From positions 140,250,097 to 140,314,096 of the forward strand of contig NC_085139.1 of the NCBI RefSeq assembly GCF_024139115.2: a stretch of DNA of 64,000 nucleotides, written 5' to 3'. A program made the position numbers and the translations under genes. Every line of letters starts with the position of its first letter. Positions within the stretch are counted from its first letter, which is position 1. Shown here piece by piece: positions 45,559-57,500 of the stretch. Source of the stretch: Armigeres subalbatus. Its lineage: Eukaryota; Arthropoda; Insecta; Diptera; Culicidae. The notes beneath the pieces are model-generated. The model had not been told where the DNA came from, searched no databases, and saw only the letters and a list, made by a program, of their open reading frames with translations.

Positions 45559-46201
45559 GAGTAATGAGTAGTAGGAATTACATGAATTGTGCAGCGAGAA
45601 GTGAGGAAAAAGACGTTCCGCACATCTCATAATATGAAATAGGAAGTGAATAGTGAGAAGTAAGAATCAAGAAGCGAAAAGACGAGACGTTAGAAATTTG
45701 AAAAGTGAGAACTGTGAAGTGAGGTGTGAAAAGTGAAAAATGAGAAGTGAATAATAAAAAATGAGAAATAAGAAATGAGAAGCGAAAAGTAAGAATTGAG
45801 AATTGATAAATGAGAAATGAAAAGTGAGAAAAGAAAAGTGAAAAGGGGAAAATTATATTGTGAAACGTAAGAAGTGAGAAGTAAGAAGTGTGAAGTAGGA
45901 ATTGAGAAGTGAGAAGTAAAAAGTGAGAAATGAGAAGTGAAAAGTGAGAAGTGAGAAATTTGAGATATGAGAACTGTGGGGTGAGAAGTGAAAAGTAAGA
46001 AGTGAGAAGTAAGTTAAAGACAAAAAGTAAGAAGTGACAAATTCGAAGTGAGAATTGTGAAGTGAGATGTGAGAAACGAAAAGGGAGAAATGAAAAGCAA
46101 AAAGTGAAAAGAAAATTGTGAAAAATGAGAAGTAAGAAGAAAGAAGTTTGAAGTGAGAAATAAAAATTGAGAAGTAAGAAGTGATAGGTCAGAAATTAGA
46201 A
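45559..46201 (+). repeat. GA-rich heptamer array, left part
   Basis: Degenerate tandem repeats of gtgagaa/gtaagaa (7 bp), with strong purine bias on this strand for about 640 bp. It resumes at 47233 after an inserted palindromic element. Confidence 0.8.
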
Positions 46202-47232
46202 GAGCAATTCTTTGTGAAATCACAATTTTTTTTCAAGATTTCAATTTTGTATTTGTTGATTACACTGAAATTTTGAATATACATCCTTTACGGCCAAAAA
46301 ACATTATCTGCATCATTGGTTTGCCATTATAATTCTGGTGTAACTTTTGACAAGGGCCTAAGCTAAAACACATTGAACACTTTCAAAAAAAAATTAACTT
46401 GAAAACGGCTTGTCCGATCATTCTGGTGTATTTGGCAATGTTTTAGGTAATCAATGGGGCTATGTGAAAAAAATATACACTGTGAAAAAATATTCAAATT
46501 GAAAATAAAACTTAAAAATCGATTTTCTCAAAAACGATTTACAGTGATCGTTCGCTAATTGGGGCACGACCTCACCCCAACTAGCGAATGCCGTTCGCTA
46601 ATTGGGGCGGTTTGACAAGCGTCAATGTTGTTTACTTTTTGCATTGAACAAAAGAAAATTTTACGCGCCAGAAAATATCAATCCCGCCAAACACGGAAAC
46701 AAAACGTCAACGCGTTTGTGACATCACATTCTGACGTTTAGCTGCTTTTTAATTGGGTTTCGCCTCAATTAGCGAACCCCCAACTAAAAAGCGCCCCAAC
46801 TAGAAAAACCCCAATTAGCGAACGTTCACTGTATTCAATATTTTTCATTTTTTGATATGTTGTAGCAGATAATATATGTATTATTTAGCACTATGGTTCA
46901 TGATGGAGAAATGATGGATAAAAAAGTTATAATTTTTTAAATAAGTTGGTTTTTTAAAAATGGTTGAAATATTATTTTTACGTTTTTATCAATCCGATTT
47001 TATGAAAGTACGTTGAATTTTCAATGGAAAGGGACACCATTTTTTTTAAGTGCAGCCGGACAAGCTGTTTTCAAGTTATATATTTTTTTAAAGTATTCAA
47101 GGTGTTGATGCTTAGGGCCTTGTCAAAAGTTACACCAGAGTTAAAATGGCAAACCAATGGTGCCATAAAGGATGTATATTCAAAATATCAGGGAATTCAA
47201 AAAATACAAATATAAATCATAGAGAATTGCTC
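46202..47232. mobile_element. Inverted-repeat element inside the GA array
   Basis: The ends are GAGCAATTCT and AGAATTGCTC. The arms of ~250 bp include atatacatcctttacggcc / ggatgtatat and ggtttgccatt / aatggcaaacc. AGAA occurs on both outer sides and may be a 4-bp duplication. A smaller MITE sits at its centre. Confidence 0.65.
46540..46833. mobile_element. TA-flanked MITE, TACAGTGATCGTTCGC ends
   Basis: TACAGTGATCGTTCGCTAAT at the left and ATTAGCGAACGTTCACTGTA at the right. Internal copies of cgctaattgggg occur on both strands. TA ends with CAGTG fit Tc1/mariner-type MITEs. Confidence 0.75.
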
Positions 47233-47492
47233 AGAAGTGAAAAGTTTGAGAAGTGAAAGATGAAAAGTAAGAAGTGAAAGGTAAACAATTAGAATTATTC
47301 TATTAGAAAAGTGAGAAGTAAGATACGAGAAATGAATAGAGAGAAGTGAGAAATGTTAAGTGAGAAGGGAAAAGTGAGGAGCGAGATGTGCGAAATGAAT
47401 GGTGACAAATAGGAAGTACAAAGTGAGTAGTGAGAACTGGGAAGAGAAAAGTGAGAAGAGTGAAGTAAGAACTGAGAAGTGAGAGAACCAAG
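47233..47492 (+). repeat. GA-rich heptamer array, right part
   Basis: Continuation of the 45559-46201 array (agtgagaa words), ending just before a sequence change at about 47493. Confidence 0.75.
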
Positions 47493-47756
47493 TATCAGTT
47501 GCTGTTTTGCTCTCGTCGCGCGCGTTCGTCTCTTGGATTGTGTTAAATACAGGCAGCGTTGCCTTTTGCTTTATCTATCGGTTCTCGCTCGTACGATTCT
47601 CTTTACCGTGGGCAATCAGAATGTGCGAAATGATTGTCAATACTGTCCAATTTCGTTTTCCACATACCGCACCCCGACCAACATGGGTAGAGATTGCCGG
47701 ATTTGTGAGACAATTGGACTCCGATGTATCTTCAATGGAAACAGTCTATAAAACTA

Positions 47757-47850
47757 GGCTGACCATACGTACCGTATTTAACGGGACAGTCCCGTTTTTC
47801 AGACCTTTTTGGGCTGTCCCGTCGTAATCTTAAAAATCCTCTATTTGTCC
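47757..47850. repeat. cgggacagtcccg repeat fragment
   Basis: A hairpin-prone run (taacgggacagtcccgttt and ggctgtcccgt) after ggctgaccatacgtacc. It looks like one end of a dispersed element. Confidence 0.35.
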
Positions 47851-48107
47851 CGTTTTTTCATTGATTCTTCTTGATTCTTCTATTATTCAAACAAATTCAA
47901 TCTAAGGAATCTAGAACTAAAATTCAAAGAAAGTGGACGGTACCCATCAATAATGTGTGAGATGTTATGTTATTAGTGTAGCTTTCAAAAGAATTCTATC
48001 TATGCCGTTATGTAGGTATTTTCCATCGATCGACCTTTCTTAAGGTTTTTAACAGTTAATGACAAAAGGGAACTTTTTTTCTGGTTTCCTTTAAAACTGG
48101 TTTACAG

Positions 48108-48250
48108 TTTGGCCAAAGTGTCACAGGATTTGGACCCCTATGCATTTTCAAAGAGGCGGGAAATTTGTTATCCGTGCCCGAATCTCTTAAATCTCGCCCC
48201 TCTAAAAATGCATGGGGACAAATCCTGTGACACGTTTGCCGAACTCTAAA
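48108..48250. mobile_element. Palindromic MITE, ~60-bp arms
   Basis: agtttggccaaagtgtcacaggatttgg at the left is answered by ccaaatcctgtgacacgtttgccgaact-type sequence at the right. The atgcatttt and gcggg/cccgc blocks also pair. It is 143 bp. Confidence 0.7.
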
Positions 48251-48657
48251 TTAGCTTTTACTTTGAATTTTTTTTGCTATTTTCAATTGTTCAGAATAAT
48301 AAAAGTTTTGACGTAGGACTTACGTCTCTCTTCACTATACCGGGTGTCATTTCAATATTTCTAAATCGACCGCGTTACGCTGTGTTGAAAGATTTTGAAT
48401 GATAATAGCGTTTGTCCCAGTGAACGGATCTCTTCGGAAAACCCCTTAATCGACAGATCTCAAGTATGCCTTTCATATTCATACTTGATATGACCCGAAA
48501 AACTTATTTCAATAGGCCTAAAACTGTTTTCGAAGCAAAACATTGACTGCACTGAAACCTATAAATATGGGTGCCGCTTGTTCCTCGCGTCATTTGTTCG
48601 CTTGATTCTGATGGGTGCAGACGCTAGCGGATAAGCTGCAACTGCGCACCAATATAA

Positions 48658-48700
48658 GCCATAAAAGAGGGTGACGCAATTTTTCCTTCTCATTCTGTTT
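48658..48700 (+). promoter_or_regulatory. TATA box and initiator, repeat copy 1
   Basis: CATAAAAG at 48659-48666 lies about 30 bases before TCATTCTGTT (48690), an initiator-like sequence. The equivalent region of copy 2 keeps both at the same spacing. Another TATAAATA is at 48560. Confidence 0.45.
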
Positions 48701-48800
48701 AGAACTTCCAACGGGATATTATCATCATCAACGATGAATAAAACCGGGGTGCTACCCAGCACCATGAATCAGTTTTTTGACGAACATCAAGTTAATTTCC

Positions 48801-48816
48801 GGCCCTTATCAGGGCG
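48801..48816 (+). promoter_or_regulatory. Histone-type 3' stem-loop, copy 1a
   Basis: GGCCCTTATCAGGGCG followed by AAGAGAG. The stem is GGCCCT/AGGGCC with the last base changed, and the loop is TATC. The consensus for replication-dependent histone mRNA ends is GGYYCT-TTTC-ARRRCC, with a purine-rich downstream element. Confidence 0.45.
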
Positions 48817-48959
48817 AAGAGAGTTAGTGATAATTTTCGCAATAGGTTGGAATTCGTCGCTTTTACGGCGTTGTTCTAGATGAAATCGTTGGTGTGAGTT
48901 TTGGTTTCGAGCAAGAAACTCCCACGGTCAACCAGTTGCTTTTGAAAGAGTTAATTTCC

Positions 48960-48975
48960 GGCCCTTATCAGGGCC
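48960..48975 (+). promoter_or_regulatory. Histone-type 3' stem-loop, copy 1b
   Basis: GGCCCTTATCAGGGCC, a perfect 6-bp stem with a 4-base loop, followed by AAGAGAG. The surrounding ~60 bp (gttaatttccgg...ataattttcgcaat) duplicates copy 1a. Confidence 0.5.
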
Positions 48976-49344
48976 AAGAGAGATGTTTATAATTTTCGCA
49001 ATTGGTTGGCATTCATCACTGGTTCGTCGGTCGCTGCATTAAGGCAGTTTGCATCCCGCTGGTTCCATTGGGGATCCAGCACACGTCGCACACCCCAGAG
49101 CACCCACTTTCAGTTTCACAGTCCACTGCAACATAACGTAACAGATGGAGATAGAAAATGTATGCCATCAAAGCAAACGGTTCTTCTGAGAGCCACTGAT
49201 ACTTACTAAAGAGTTTAATATTAAAGCTTTCAATACCTTTCGCTTTAAAAATAGTACTTTTGTGCTAAATTCAATCTTCTAGAGATAAAATGTTATACGC
49301 AAGTAGCAGATTTTCAAGATTTTCGTGGCCAATTAGCAATATCC

Positions 49345-50330
49345 CAAAACGGAATGCTATGAATCGATTTTTTATCTATTGGATTTATTTGAATTTTGGA
49401 TTTATTTGACATTTGATAAAAAATATGTAGAAAAATGACTCTTTGATACTTTCTAAAAGATTGCTGGAACATTTTTGATTATTATTGTTCGACGTAGTTT
49501 TCAGTGTTGGTTGAAGAATAGATGGTGCTACAAATGGTAAATTACGTCGACAGACAGTCTGTAATTCACAACATGACATTTTCGTTTGGTCGGTCTAGGT
49601 GAATGAGGAGCCAACAAGCGGTTTACAATGGTCTTATTCATCAAAGGGGTGGAGCTTCGGCTAGAGTTGTTCTGATATAATGACAAAATCATGGCTCATG
49701 CGAGTTCAGTTCCGGCTTAAATTTTATCCTGACCAGCCGGCAGGGAACCAACATCCAACGACAGGGAGAATAATGGTGTCATCTCTAGAAGTCAAAGAAT
49801 TATCTTTTTTCATATTTTCATCAATGACCAAAATATTAACATTAAATAAAAAATCGATTGATAGCTTTCTGTTTTGAGATATTTTTTCTAAATTGGTCAC
49901 GAAAATGGTAATAATAATGATATCGCCGTTTTCTTCTTCCAATATGTGAGAGATTTGGGCATATTTTCATAAAAATAGCCCTAAAAATATCTCTATGAAA
50001 TTGATTCCTGAAATTTATATATTGAGTGTAAGTTGTTCGTGAACAATTTGGGAAAATGTTCTCGAAATAGAGAGCTATCATGGGCATTTGGTCATGTTGG
50101 TTTCATTATTTACATAACTAAACAGCTAATGTATTTTGCGCTACTTCTAAAAGATTGGTAGAAAGTTGTTGATTATTCTTGTTCTAAGTGATTTACGATA
50201 TCGGTCGATAAAAAGGTGGTGCCAAAGAACGGCATACAACGCTAACAATACCAAAAAGGCGGAGTTTGAAACTCAAAACATTGATTACATGTGACAAATT
50301 ATTTCCTCTTGATTGGTCAATGTAAAGGAG
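49345..50330. other. No recognised feature
   Basis: AT-rich spacer between the two histone-signal repeats. No long reading frame or clear repeat is seen, apart from short stretches such as tcgattgatagcttt (49856) that resemble 52023. Confidence 0.35.
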
Positions 50331-50339
50331 GAAAATTAA

Positions 50340-50560
50340 GGTCGCTCCTGACAGAATCCAAGTTTCAAAGTGCTCGCGTTTTCGGGGGCACACCACTCGA
50401 TACGTAGACGGCGGACAACTGTCATTTTTGTTGATCCAGCTTTGCTGCGTCGCAGCATGCGTGAGAAAATAAAAATGACAGTTGTGCGTTGCTTCCGTAT
50501 CGAGTGGTGTGCCTCCGAAAACGCGAGCACTTTGAAACTTGGATTCTGTCAGGAGTGACC
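50340..50560. mobile_element. TTAA-flanked palindromic MITE
   Basis: GGTCGCTCCTGACAGAATCC at the left and its inverse at the right, with arms of ~95 bp. TTAA lies immediately outside both (50336-50339 and 50561-50564). TTAA duplications are seen in piggyBac-type elements and in Aedes MITEs such as Wuneng. It is non-coding. Confidence 0.75.
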
Positions 50561-51285
50561 TTAACTGTGGTTTATAACGGTATTATCCATCGAAAAGGCG
50601 GAGCTTCGGCTCCGGCTTCTGAGGTCCTATGCGATGCTGAAGAAATCATGACAAAATATTTTCATTTCGAATCATTTCGAAATGTCTTGTCACTTGAGAA
50701 AACGATGGTCCCAATCTTGTAAAGAAAATCTCCGACAGCAAAATTACCAATCCAAACGAAACTTGCATGGTCTCTGCTGCTCTCGACGAAACAAGATGAT
50801 CGCTACCGACACTGCCGCTGCGATTGATGTTCGTCCGCTCAATCGATTTACAATTGATTTACAATGGTATAGATGAATCCAAGTAAAGAAATAAGAACTA
50901 TACAACCGACGCTGTTAACTTTGACAGATCCTACAGCACAGCATAGGATAATTTGAACTTCTGAAGAACATATTTGAAGGTTAATTTTGACGTAGGACTT
51001 ATGTCTTTCTTTACTATACCGGGTGTCATTTCAATATTTTGGCATCGAGAGCGTTACGCTGGAATAGAAGATTTTGAACGTGAATAGCGTCCATCTGACT
51101 GAACAGATTTATACAACAAACCCCTTAATCAAAAGATTATAAGTACACGTTTCATATTCATCATTGATTAGACACGAAGAGCTCGTTTCAATAGGCCTAA
51201 AACTGTTTTCAATGCAAAGTATCCATTACCGCGTTCTGATTGGTGCAGACACCAGCGAATGAGCTGCCGCTGGGTCTGCTGAGAA

Positions 51286-51326
51286 GGCATAAAATAGCGC
51301 AAAACGATTTTTTTTTCTTTCATTCT
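51286..51326 (+). promoter_or_regulatory. TATA box and initiator, repeat copy 2
   Basis: CATAAAAT at 51288-51295 and TCATTCTAAC at 51320, the same spacing as in copy 1 (about 31 bases). Confidence 0.45.
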
Positions 51327-51745
51327 AACCGGGACAAGCAAAGCCACAGCAGCATCGATTCGACAGCACTCGCAATTTTTCGCAAAACAGCATCGTCCGC
51401 ATCATCCGCTTTTCGGCCCGGCAGCGCCGAGGCCACCATCAGCCAAAGCATGCCAGTACAGCCGCAGAAAATGTTCCAGAAGCAGCCCATTCTACAGACC
51501 CGACACCGCAGCAATGCCGAGGAGATACCGGCATCAGCAGCAGAGTCGAGCCGAAACTAGCCGGCATCAATGAAGAGCTGAGTGTTGAGCCGAGACCGGC
51601 CGGCATTCGTATCGAGCCGAAACAAGTTCAAGAAAATCAAGAGAAAGAACTGCAATGTTCTTGAAGAAATCGCGTGTGTGTGTGTTTTGGTTTCGAGTAA
51701 AGAAACCCCCTCGGTCAACCAGTTCCCCGAAAGGAGTTAATTTTC

Positions 51746-51761
51746 GGCCCTTATCAGGGCC
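51746..51761 (+). promoter_or_regulatory. Histone-type 3' stem-loop, copy 2
   Basis: GGCCCTTATCAGGGCC with AAGAGAG following, about 440 bases after the putative start site. The preceding aaggagttaattttc is shared with copies 1a and 1b. Confidence 0.5.
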
Positions 51762-51959
51762 AAGAGAGTTAATAATAATTTTCGCAATTGGGTGGCATTC
51801 GTCATAGAAATGGACATAGAAAATGTTTATTTTCAAAGCATACGGTTCTTCTGAGAGCCATTGATAGACTTACTAAAAAGTTCTTGAACATTCTAAAATA
51901 CTCTAGAGATAAAATGTTATTCGCGAATAGCAGATTTTCAAGATTTTTTCATAACCGTT

Positions 51960-53160
51960 ACATAACAAGAACTGTGACACATAATGAAATAAATCACAAA
52001 AAATTCCACTATTTGATGAAAAATCGATTGAGAGCTTTTCTTTTTAAGATATTTTTTCCTATATTGCTCATGAAAATTGTTATAATAATGTTTGGGCTGT
52101 GATCGCCGATTTTTTATACAAATTAGGTGACGTGAGAGATTTGGATATATTATACATCTTCAAAGGCATGGTCAAGTCAAGTCCTACGTCCACTTCGGGG
52201 TTATGTCCCTCTCAGCGTCGCCCTCGATGGATCAAGCTCGAGCGAAATGAAACTTCTTCTTTGTTGTCGAAAATAGTTTGACGTTTACTTATTCTGCAGA
52301 AGGAGTAAAAGGAACAAAACAACGTATTTCGAAAAAAGCTATTTCGAAGTCTTTCATCTCGCTCTAGCTCATAGACTATGTTTCGAGAACAACTTTGACA
52401 AGTTGAAACCGTTGAAACTAGTGGATGGTCGTGGAACGCAAAACCTGCAAAATCGGAAAAAAATTCTGTTGAACAAAATCGAATGGCTTTCCCGCGATTT
52501 GAAATCGAATGGTTTTTCGTCGTCAATAAATACATTCTCGGAAAATATTTGTGATACTGGAAACTTTCTCAAAATACTCGGTCCGGAGAGGAAGTAGGTT
52601 TGGGAAAAAAAAACATCGTGGACACCGACTATCGCTGCCATCTAACCCTGATGGCTTGATTTAGGTATGTACCTTGAAATGCTCCTATGCTAGTCAAAAT
52701 TTTAATATACATTTCTAATCATTGATTTCACTATGATCTATCCGATTCCGTTCGCATCAGGTGATAAAGAGATCTCCGCAAACAATCGAGCTCATGACGC
52801 TGTGTGACTTTGAGAAGATGGTTGGACTGGACATTCGTCAGTGTGAAAGTTATTGATACTTTCTCCCGCGAAGGATAATTCACTGAACGAGCTTGAAGTC
52901 GGTCGCAAAGCTGGTAGTATTGGATTCTCAGGAGCTGGAAAAGTGGATTGATAATGGGATCGGCATTCATTTGCACCAGTCAATACGTTTTCGGGGTAAT
53001 TCTGTTGATGTTAAGCATTCCTATTGAGAAAAAGTAAATGATGAGATTTCTATTTCTTTTAGATGTGCACCGAGGAGGAAACATCTGTTCCCACGCCATT
53101 CGAGTCGTGAAATTAGCTGCTTTTGCTCTCTTTAGCTTTTCAAAAAGGGATCTTTTATTG
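51960..53160. other. No recognised feature
   Basis: Contains caagtcctacgtccacttcgg and tatgtccctctcagc blocks (52165-52220) that look repeat-derived, and reverse-strand frames of up to 107 codons with no domain I know. Confidence 0.35.
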
Positions 53161-53164
53161 ACGG

Positions 53165-54548
53165 CCATAATCGATTGGATCGACTGCTCTGATTTATTGA
53201 GCTACTTTATTTGACTGGATTGCTTTGATTTAATGGATTGCTCCGACTGATTGACTAGCTTGGATTGAATGAGTTGTTTGTTGGTTTGAACTTAGGGTTT
53301 GAGCGATTGATTTCTTCGATTGACTGGATTTTGGTTTGAATTATTGGATTATTTGCTTGATTGGACTGTTTTAATTGAATCAATTGCTTCGATTGATTGG
53401 ATTGTTTTTATGAATGGTCTTGATTGATTAAGTTGAGTTGGTTGAAAGGGTTTGCTTTGATTGTTCTATATGATTAAATTGCTCTGGTTTGCTTGCTTGA
53501 TTAGATATTAATTTTTAATTATGATTTAATTTTATATCATCTTTTTATTGGCATTACATCCCCCACTGGGATACTGCCGCTTCGCAGCTTAGTATTCACT
53601 CAGACTTCCACAGTTATTAACTGCGAGGTTTCTAAGGTATATCGGAGGCTAGCACGATGATACTTTTATGCCCAGGGAAGACGAGAAAGTTTCCTAGGCC
53701 GAACCGGGAATCGAACTCAGCCACCTTCAGCATGATCATGCTTTGTATAGCCGCGCATCTTACCCCACGACTTAGGAAGACCGAAACAAAATTTAAACCA
53801 ATATTATTTCAATTTATTTTCAATTAACTTTCTATTAAATTTACATATCATTTTCATTTCAGTTTTCTTTAATGGATTACTCTGATTGATTGAATGAGTT
53901 GAATGGGTTGGTTTGAACAACTACATTTCTTTGATTGACTGGATTGCATTATATTTTTAGATTATTTGCTTCATTGTATGGTTTTAATTGAATGGATTGC
54001 TTCGATTGATTGGATTGCTTTTATGAATTGTCTTAAGTGATTGAGTTGAGTTGGTTGAAAAGATTTGATTTGATATATGAGATTGCTTTGATTTCTCTAA
54101 TAAGATTAAATTGCTCTGGTTTTGTGAGTTGTTTTTTTTAACTACATTTAATTTGATTAGATTTTATTTTTTATTACATCTTAATCAATTCAAATTTGGT
54201 TTTCAAAAATTTCTAATTAATTTTAATTAATCGATTGCATTGCTATGATTGAATCAACTTCTTCGATTAATTTGGCTATTTTGCATTACTTGATTGTTTT
54301 TATTTAATGAATTGTTTGGATTGAATGAGTTAATTAGAACGATTAGATTTCTTCGATTGATTGGGTTGCTTTGGTTATTGATATATTTGCTTGATTGGAC
54401 AATTTTAAGTTAATGAATTGCTTCGGTTGAAAGGATTGTTTTAATGAATTGTCTTGATTGAGTTGAGTGTTTGAAACGGTTTGCTATGAATTATTGGATT
54501 GCTTCGATTGCTCTACATCATTTAATTGCTCTGCCTGCTGTATGGAAT
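53165..54548 (+). repeat. Degenerate GATTGGATTGCTT-type array
   Basis: Irregular repeats of words such as gattggattgctttgattga over 1.4 kb, broken by an antisense Feilai-like SINE (53545-53783) and AT-rich stretches. It is the oldest-looking of three consecutive arrays. Confidence 0.65.
53545..53783 (-). mobile_element. Feilai-like SINE, copy 4 (antisense)
   Basis: On the reverse strand: cttcctaagtcgtggggtaag, a B box (GAGTTCGATTCCCGG), cttccctgggcataaaagta, cctcgcagttaataactg and gggggatgtaatgccaat. Its body matches copies 1 and 2. It interrupts the GATTG-type array. Confidence 0.8.
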
Positions 54549-54551
54549 GGT

Positions 54552-57500
54552 TTCAATTTAATTTTAATTTAATTTTAATTTAATTTTAATTTAATTTTAA
54601 TTTAATTTTAATTTAATTTTAATTTAATTTTAATTTAATTTTAATTTAATTTTAATTTAATTTTAATTTAATTTTAATTTAATTTTAATTTAATTTTAAT
54701 TTAATTTTAATTTAATTTTAATTTAATTTTAATTTAATTTTAATTTAATTTTAATTTAATTTTAATTTAATTTTAATTTAATTTTAATTTAATTTTAATT
54801 TAATTTTAATTTAATTTTAATTTAATTTTAATTTAATTTTAATTTAATTTTAATTTAATTTTAATTTAATTTTAATTTAATTTTAATTTAATTTTAATTT
54901 AATTTTAATTTAATTTTAATTTAATTTTAATTTAATTTTAATTTAATTTTAATTTAATTTTAATTTAATTTTAATTTAATTTTAATTTAATTTTAATTTA
55001 ATTTTAATTTAATTTTAATTTAATTTTAATTTAATTTTAATTTAATTTTAATTTAATTTTAATTTAATTTTAATTTAATTTTAATTTAATTTTAATTTAA
55101 TTTTAATTTAATTTTAATTTAATTTTAATTTAATTTTAATTTAATTTTAATTTAATTTTAATTTAATTTTAATTTAATTTTAATTTAATTTTAATTTAAT
55201 TTTAATTTAATTTTAATTTAATTTTAATTTAATTTTAATTTAATTTTAATTTAATTTTAATTTAATTTTAATTTAATTTTAATTTAATTTTAATTTAATT
55301 TTAATTTAATTTTAATTTAATTTTAATTTAATTTTAATTTAATTTTAATTTAATTTTAATTTAATTTTAATTTAATTTTAATTTAATTTTAATTTAATTT
55401 TAATTTAATTTTAATTTAATTTTAATTTAATTTTAATTTAATTTTAATTTAATTTTAATTTAATTTTAATTTAATTTTAATTTAATTTTAATTTAATTTT
55501 AATTTAATTTTAATTTAATTTTAATTTAATTTTAATTTAATTTTAATTTAATTTTAATTTAATTTTAATTTAATTTTAATTTAATTTTAATTTAATTTTA
55601 ATTTAATTTTAATTTAATTTAATTTTAATTTAATTTTAATTTAATTTTAATTTAATTTTAATTTAATTTTAATTTAATTTTAATTTAATTTTAATTTAAT
55701 TTTAATTTAATTTTAATTTAATTTTAATTTAATTTTAATTTAATTTTAATTTAATTTTAATTTAATTTTAATTTAATTTTAATTTAATTTAATTTTAATT
55801 TAATTTTAATTTAATTTTAATTTAATTTTAATTTAATTTTAATTTAATTTTAATTTAATTTTAATTTAATTTTAATTTAATTTTAATTTAATTTTAATTT
55901 AATTTTAATTTAATTTTAATTTAATTTTAATTTAATTTTAATTTAATTTTAATTTAATTTTAATTTAATTTTAATTTAATTTTAATTTAATTTTAATTTA
56001 ATTTTAATTTAATTTTAATTTAATTTTAATTTAATTTTAATTTAATTTTAATTTAATTTTAATTTAATTTTAATTTAATTTTAATTTAATTTTAATTTAA
56101 TTTTAATTTAATTTTAATTTAATTTTAATTTAATTTTAATTTAATTTTAATTTAATTTTAATTTAATTTTAATTTAATTTTAATTTAATTTTAATTTAAT
56201 TTTAATTTAATTTTAATTTAATTTTAATTTAATTTTAATTTAATTTTAATTTAATTTTAATTTAATTTTAATTTAATTTTAATTTAATTTTAATTTAATT
56301 TTAATTTAATTTAATTTAATTTTAATTTAATTTAATTTAATTTTAATTTAATTTTAATTTAATTTTAATTTAATTTTAATTTAATTTTAATTTAATTTTA
56401 ATTTAATTTTAATTTAATTTTTAATTTAATTTTAATTTAATTTTAATTTAATTTTAATTTAATTTTAATTTAATTTTAATTTAATTTTAATTTAATTTTA
56501 ATTTAATTTTAATTTAATTTTAATTTAATTTTAATTTAATTTTAATTTAATTTTAATTTAATTTTAATTTAATTTTAATTTAATTTTAATTTAATTTTAA
56601 TTTAATTTTAATTTAATTTTAATTTAATTTTAATTTAATTTTAATTTAATTTTAATTTAATTTTAATTTAATTTTAATTTAATTTTAATTTAATTTTAAT
56701 TTAATTTTAATTTAATTTTAATTTAATTTTAATTTAATTTTAATTTAATTTTAATTTAATTTTAATTTAATTTTAATTTAATTTTAATTTAATTTTAATT
56801 TAATTTTAATTTAATTTTAATTTAATTTTAATTTAATTTTAATTTAATTTTAATTTAATTTTAATTTAATTTTAATTTAATTTTAATTTAATTTTAATTT
56901 AATTTTAATTTAATTTTAATTTAATTTTAATTTAATTTTAATTTAATTTTAATTTAATTTTAATTTAATTTTAATTTAATTTTTAATTTAATTTTAATTT
57001 AATTTTAATTTAATTTCAATTTAATTTTAATTTAATTTTAATTTAATTTTATTTAATTTAATTTTAATTTAATTTTAATTTTAATTTTAATTTTAATTTA
57101 ATTTTAATTTAATTTTAATTTAATTTTAATTTAATTTTAATTTAATTTTAATTTAATTTTAATTTAATTTTAATTTAATTTTAATTTAATTTTAATTTAA
57201 TTTTAATTTAATTTTAATTTAATTTTAATTTAATTTTAATTTAATTTTAATTTAATTTTAATTTAATTTTAATTTAATTTTAATTTAATTTTAATTTAAT
57301 TTAATTTTAATTTAATTTTAATTTAATTTTAATTTAATTTTAATTTAATTTTAATTTAATTTTAATTTAATTTTAATTTAATTTTAATTTAATTTTAATT
57401 TAATTTTAATTTAATTTTAATTTAATTTTAATTTAATTTTAATTTAATTTTAATTTAATTTTAATTTAATTTTAATTTAATTTTAATTTAATTTTAATTT

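Larger units (their letters stand above)
48309..49340 (+). repeat. Dispersed ~1 kb repeat with promoter and histone-type 3' signal, copy 1
   Basis: It is aligned by eye with 50993-51955: gacgtaggacttacgtctctc, ccgggtgtcatttcaatatt, an aataggcctaaaactgtttt block, the TATA/initiator region, the stem-loop block and a final agataaaatgttat block. The middle, between initiator and stem-loop, is not conserved. This copy has the stem-loop block twice. It contains no histone coding sequence. It could be a non-autonomous element that took up a histone-like promoter and 3' end, or the remains of an amplified gene. Confidence 0.55.
50993..51955 (+). repeat. Dispersed ~1 kb repeat with promoter and histone-type 3' signal, copy 2
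   Basis: The second copy, in the same orientation as 48309-49340. Between initiator (51320) and stem-loop (51746) is a GC-rich ~300-bp stretch with cagcagc and ccggcat words and a forward frame of up to 106 codons (51240-51560) without a known domain. The histone-type signal and the TATA box are both kept. Confidence 0.55.

Noticed and set aside
48309..51955. Histone gene pair
   Set aside because: No histone-fold protein can be read in any frame. Only the promoter and 3' signals look histone-like.
48309..51955. The two ~1 kb copies as LTRs of one element
   Set aside because: They lack TG...CA ends and a polymerase between them, and they differ internally.
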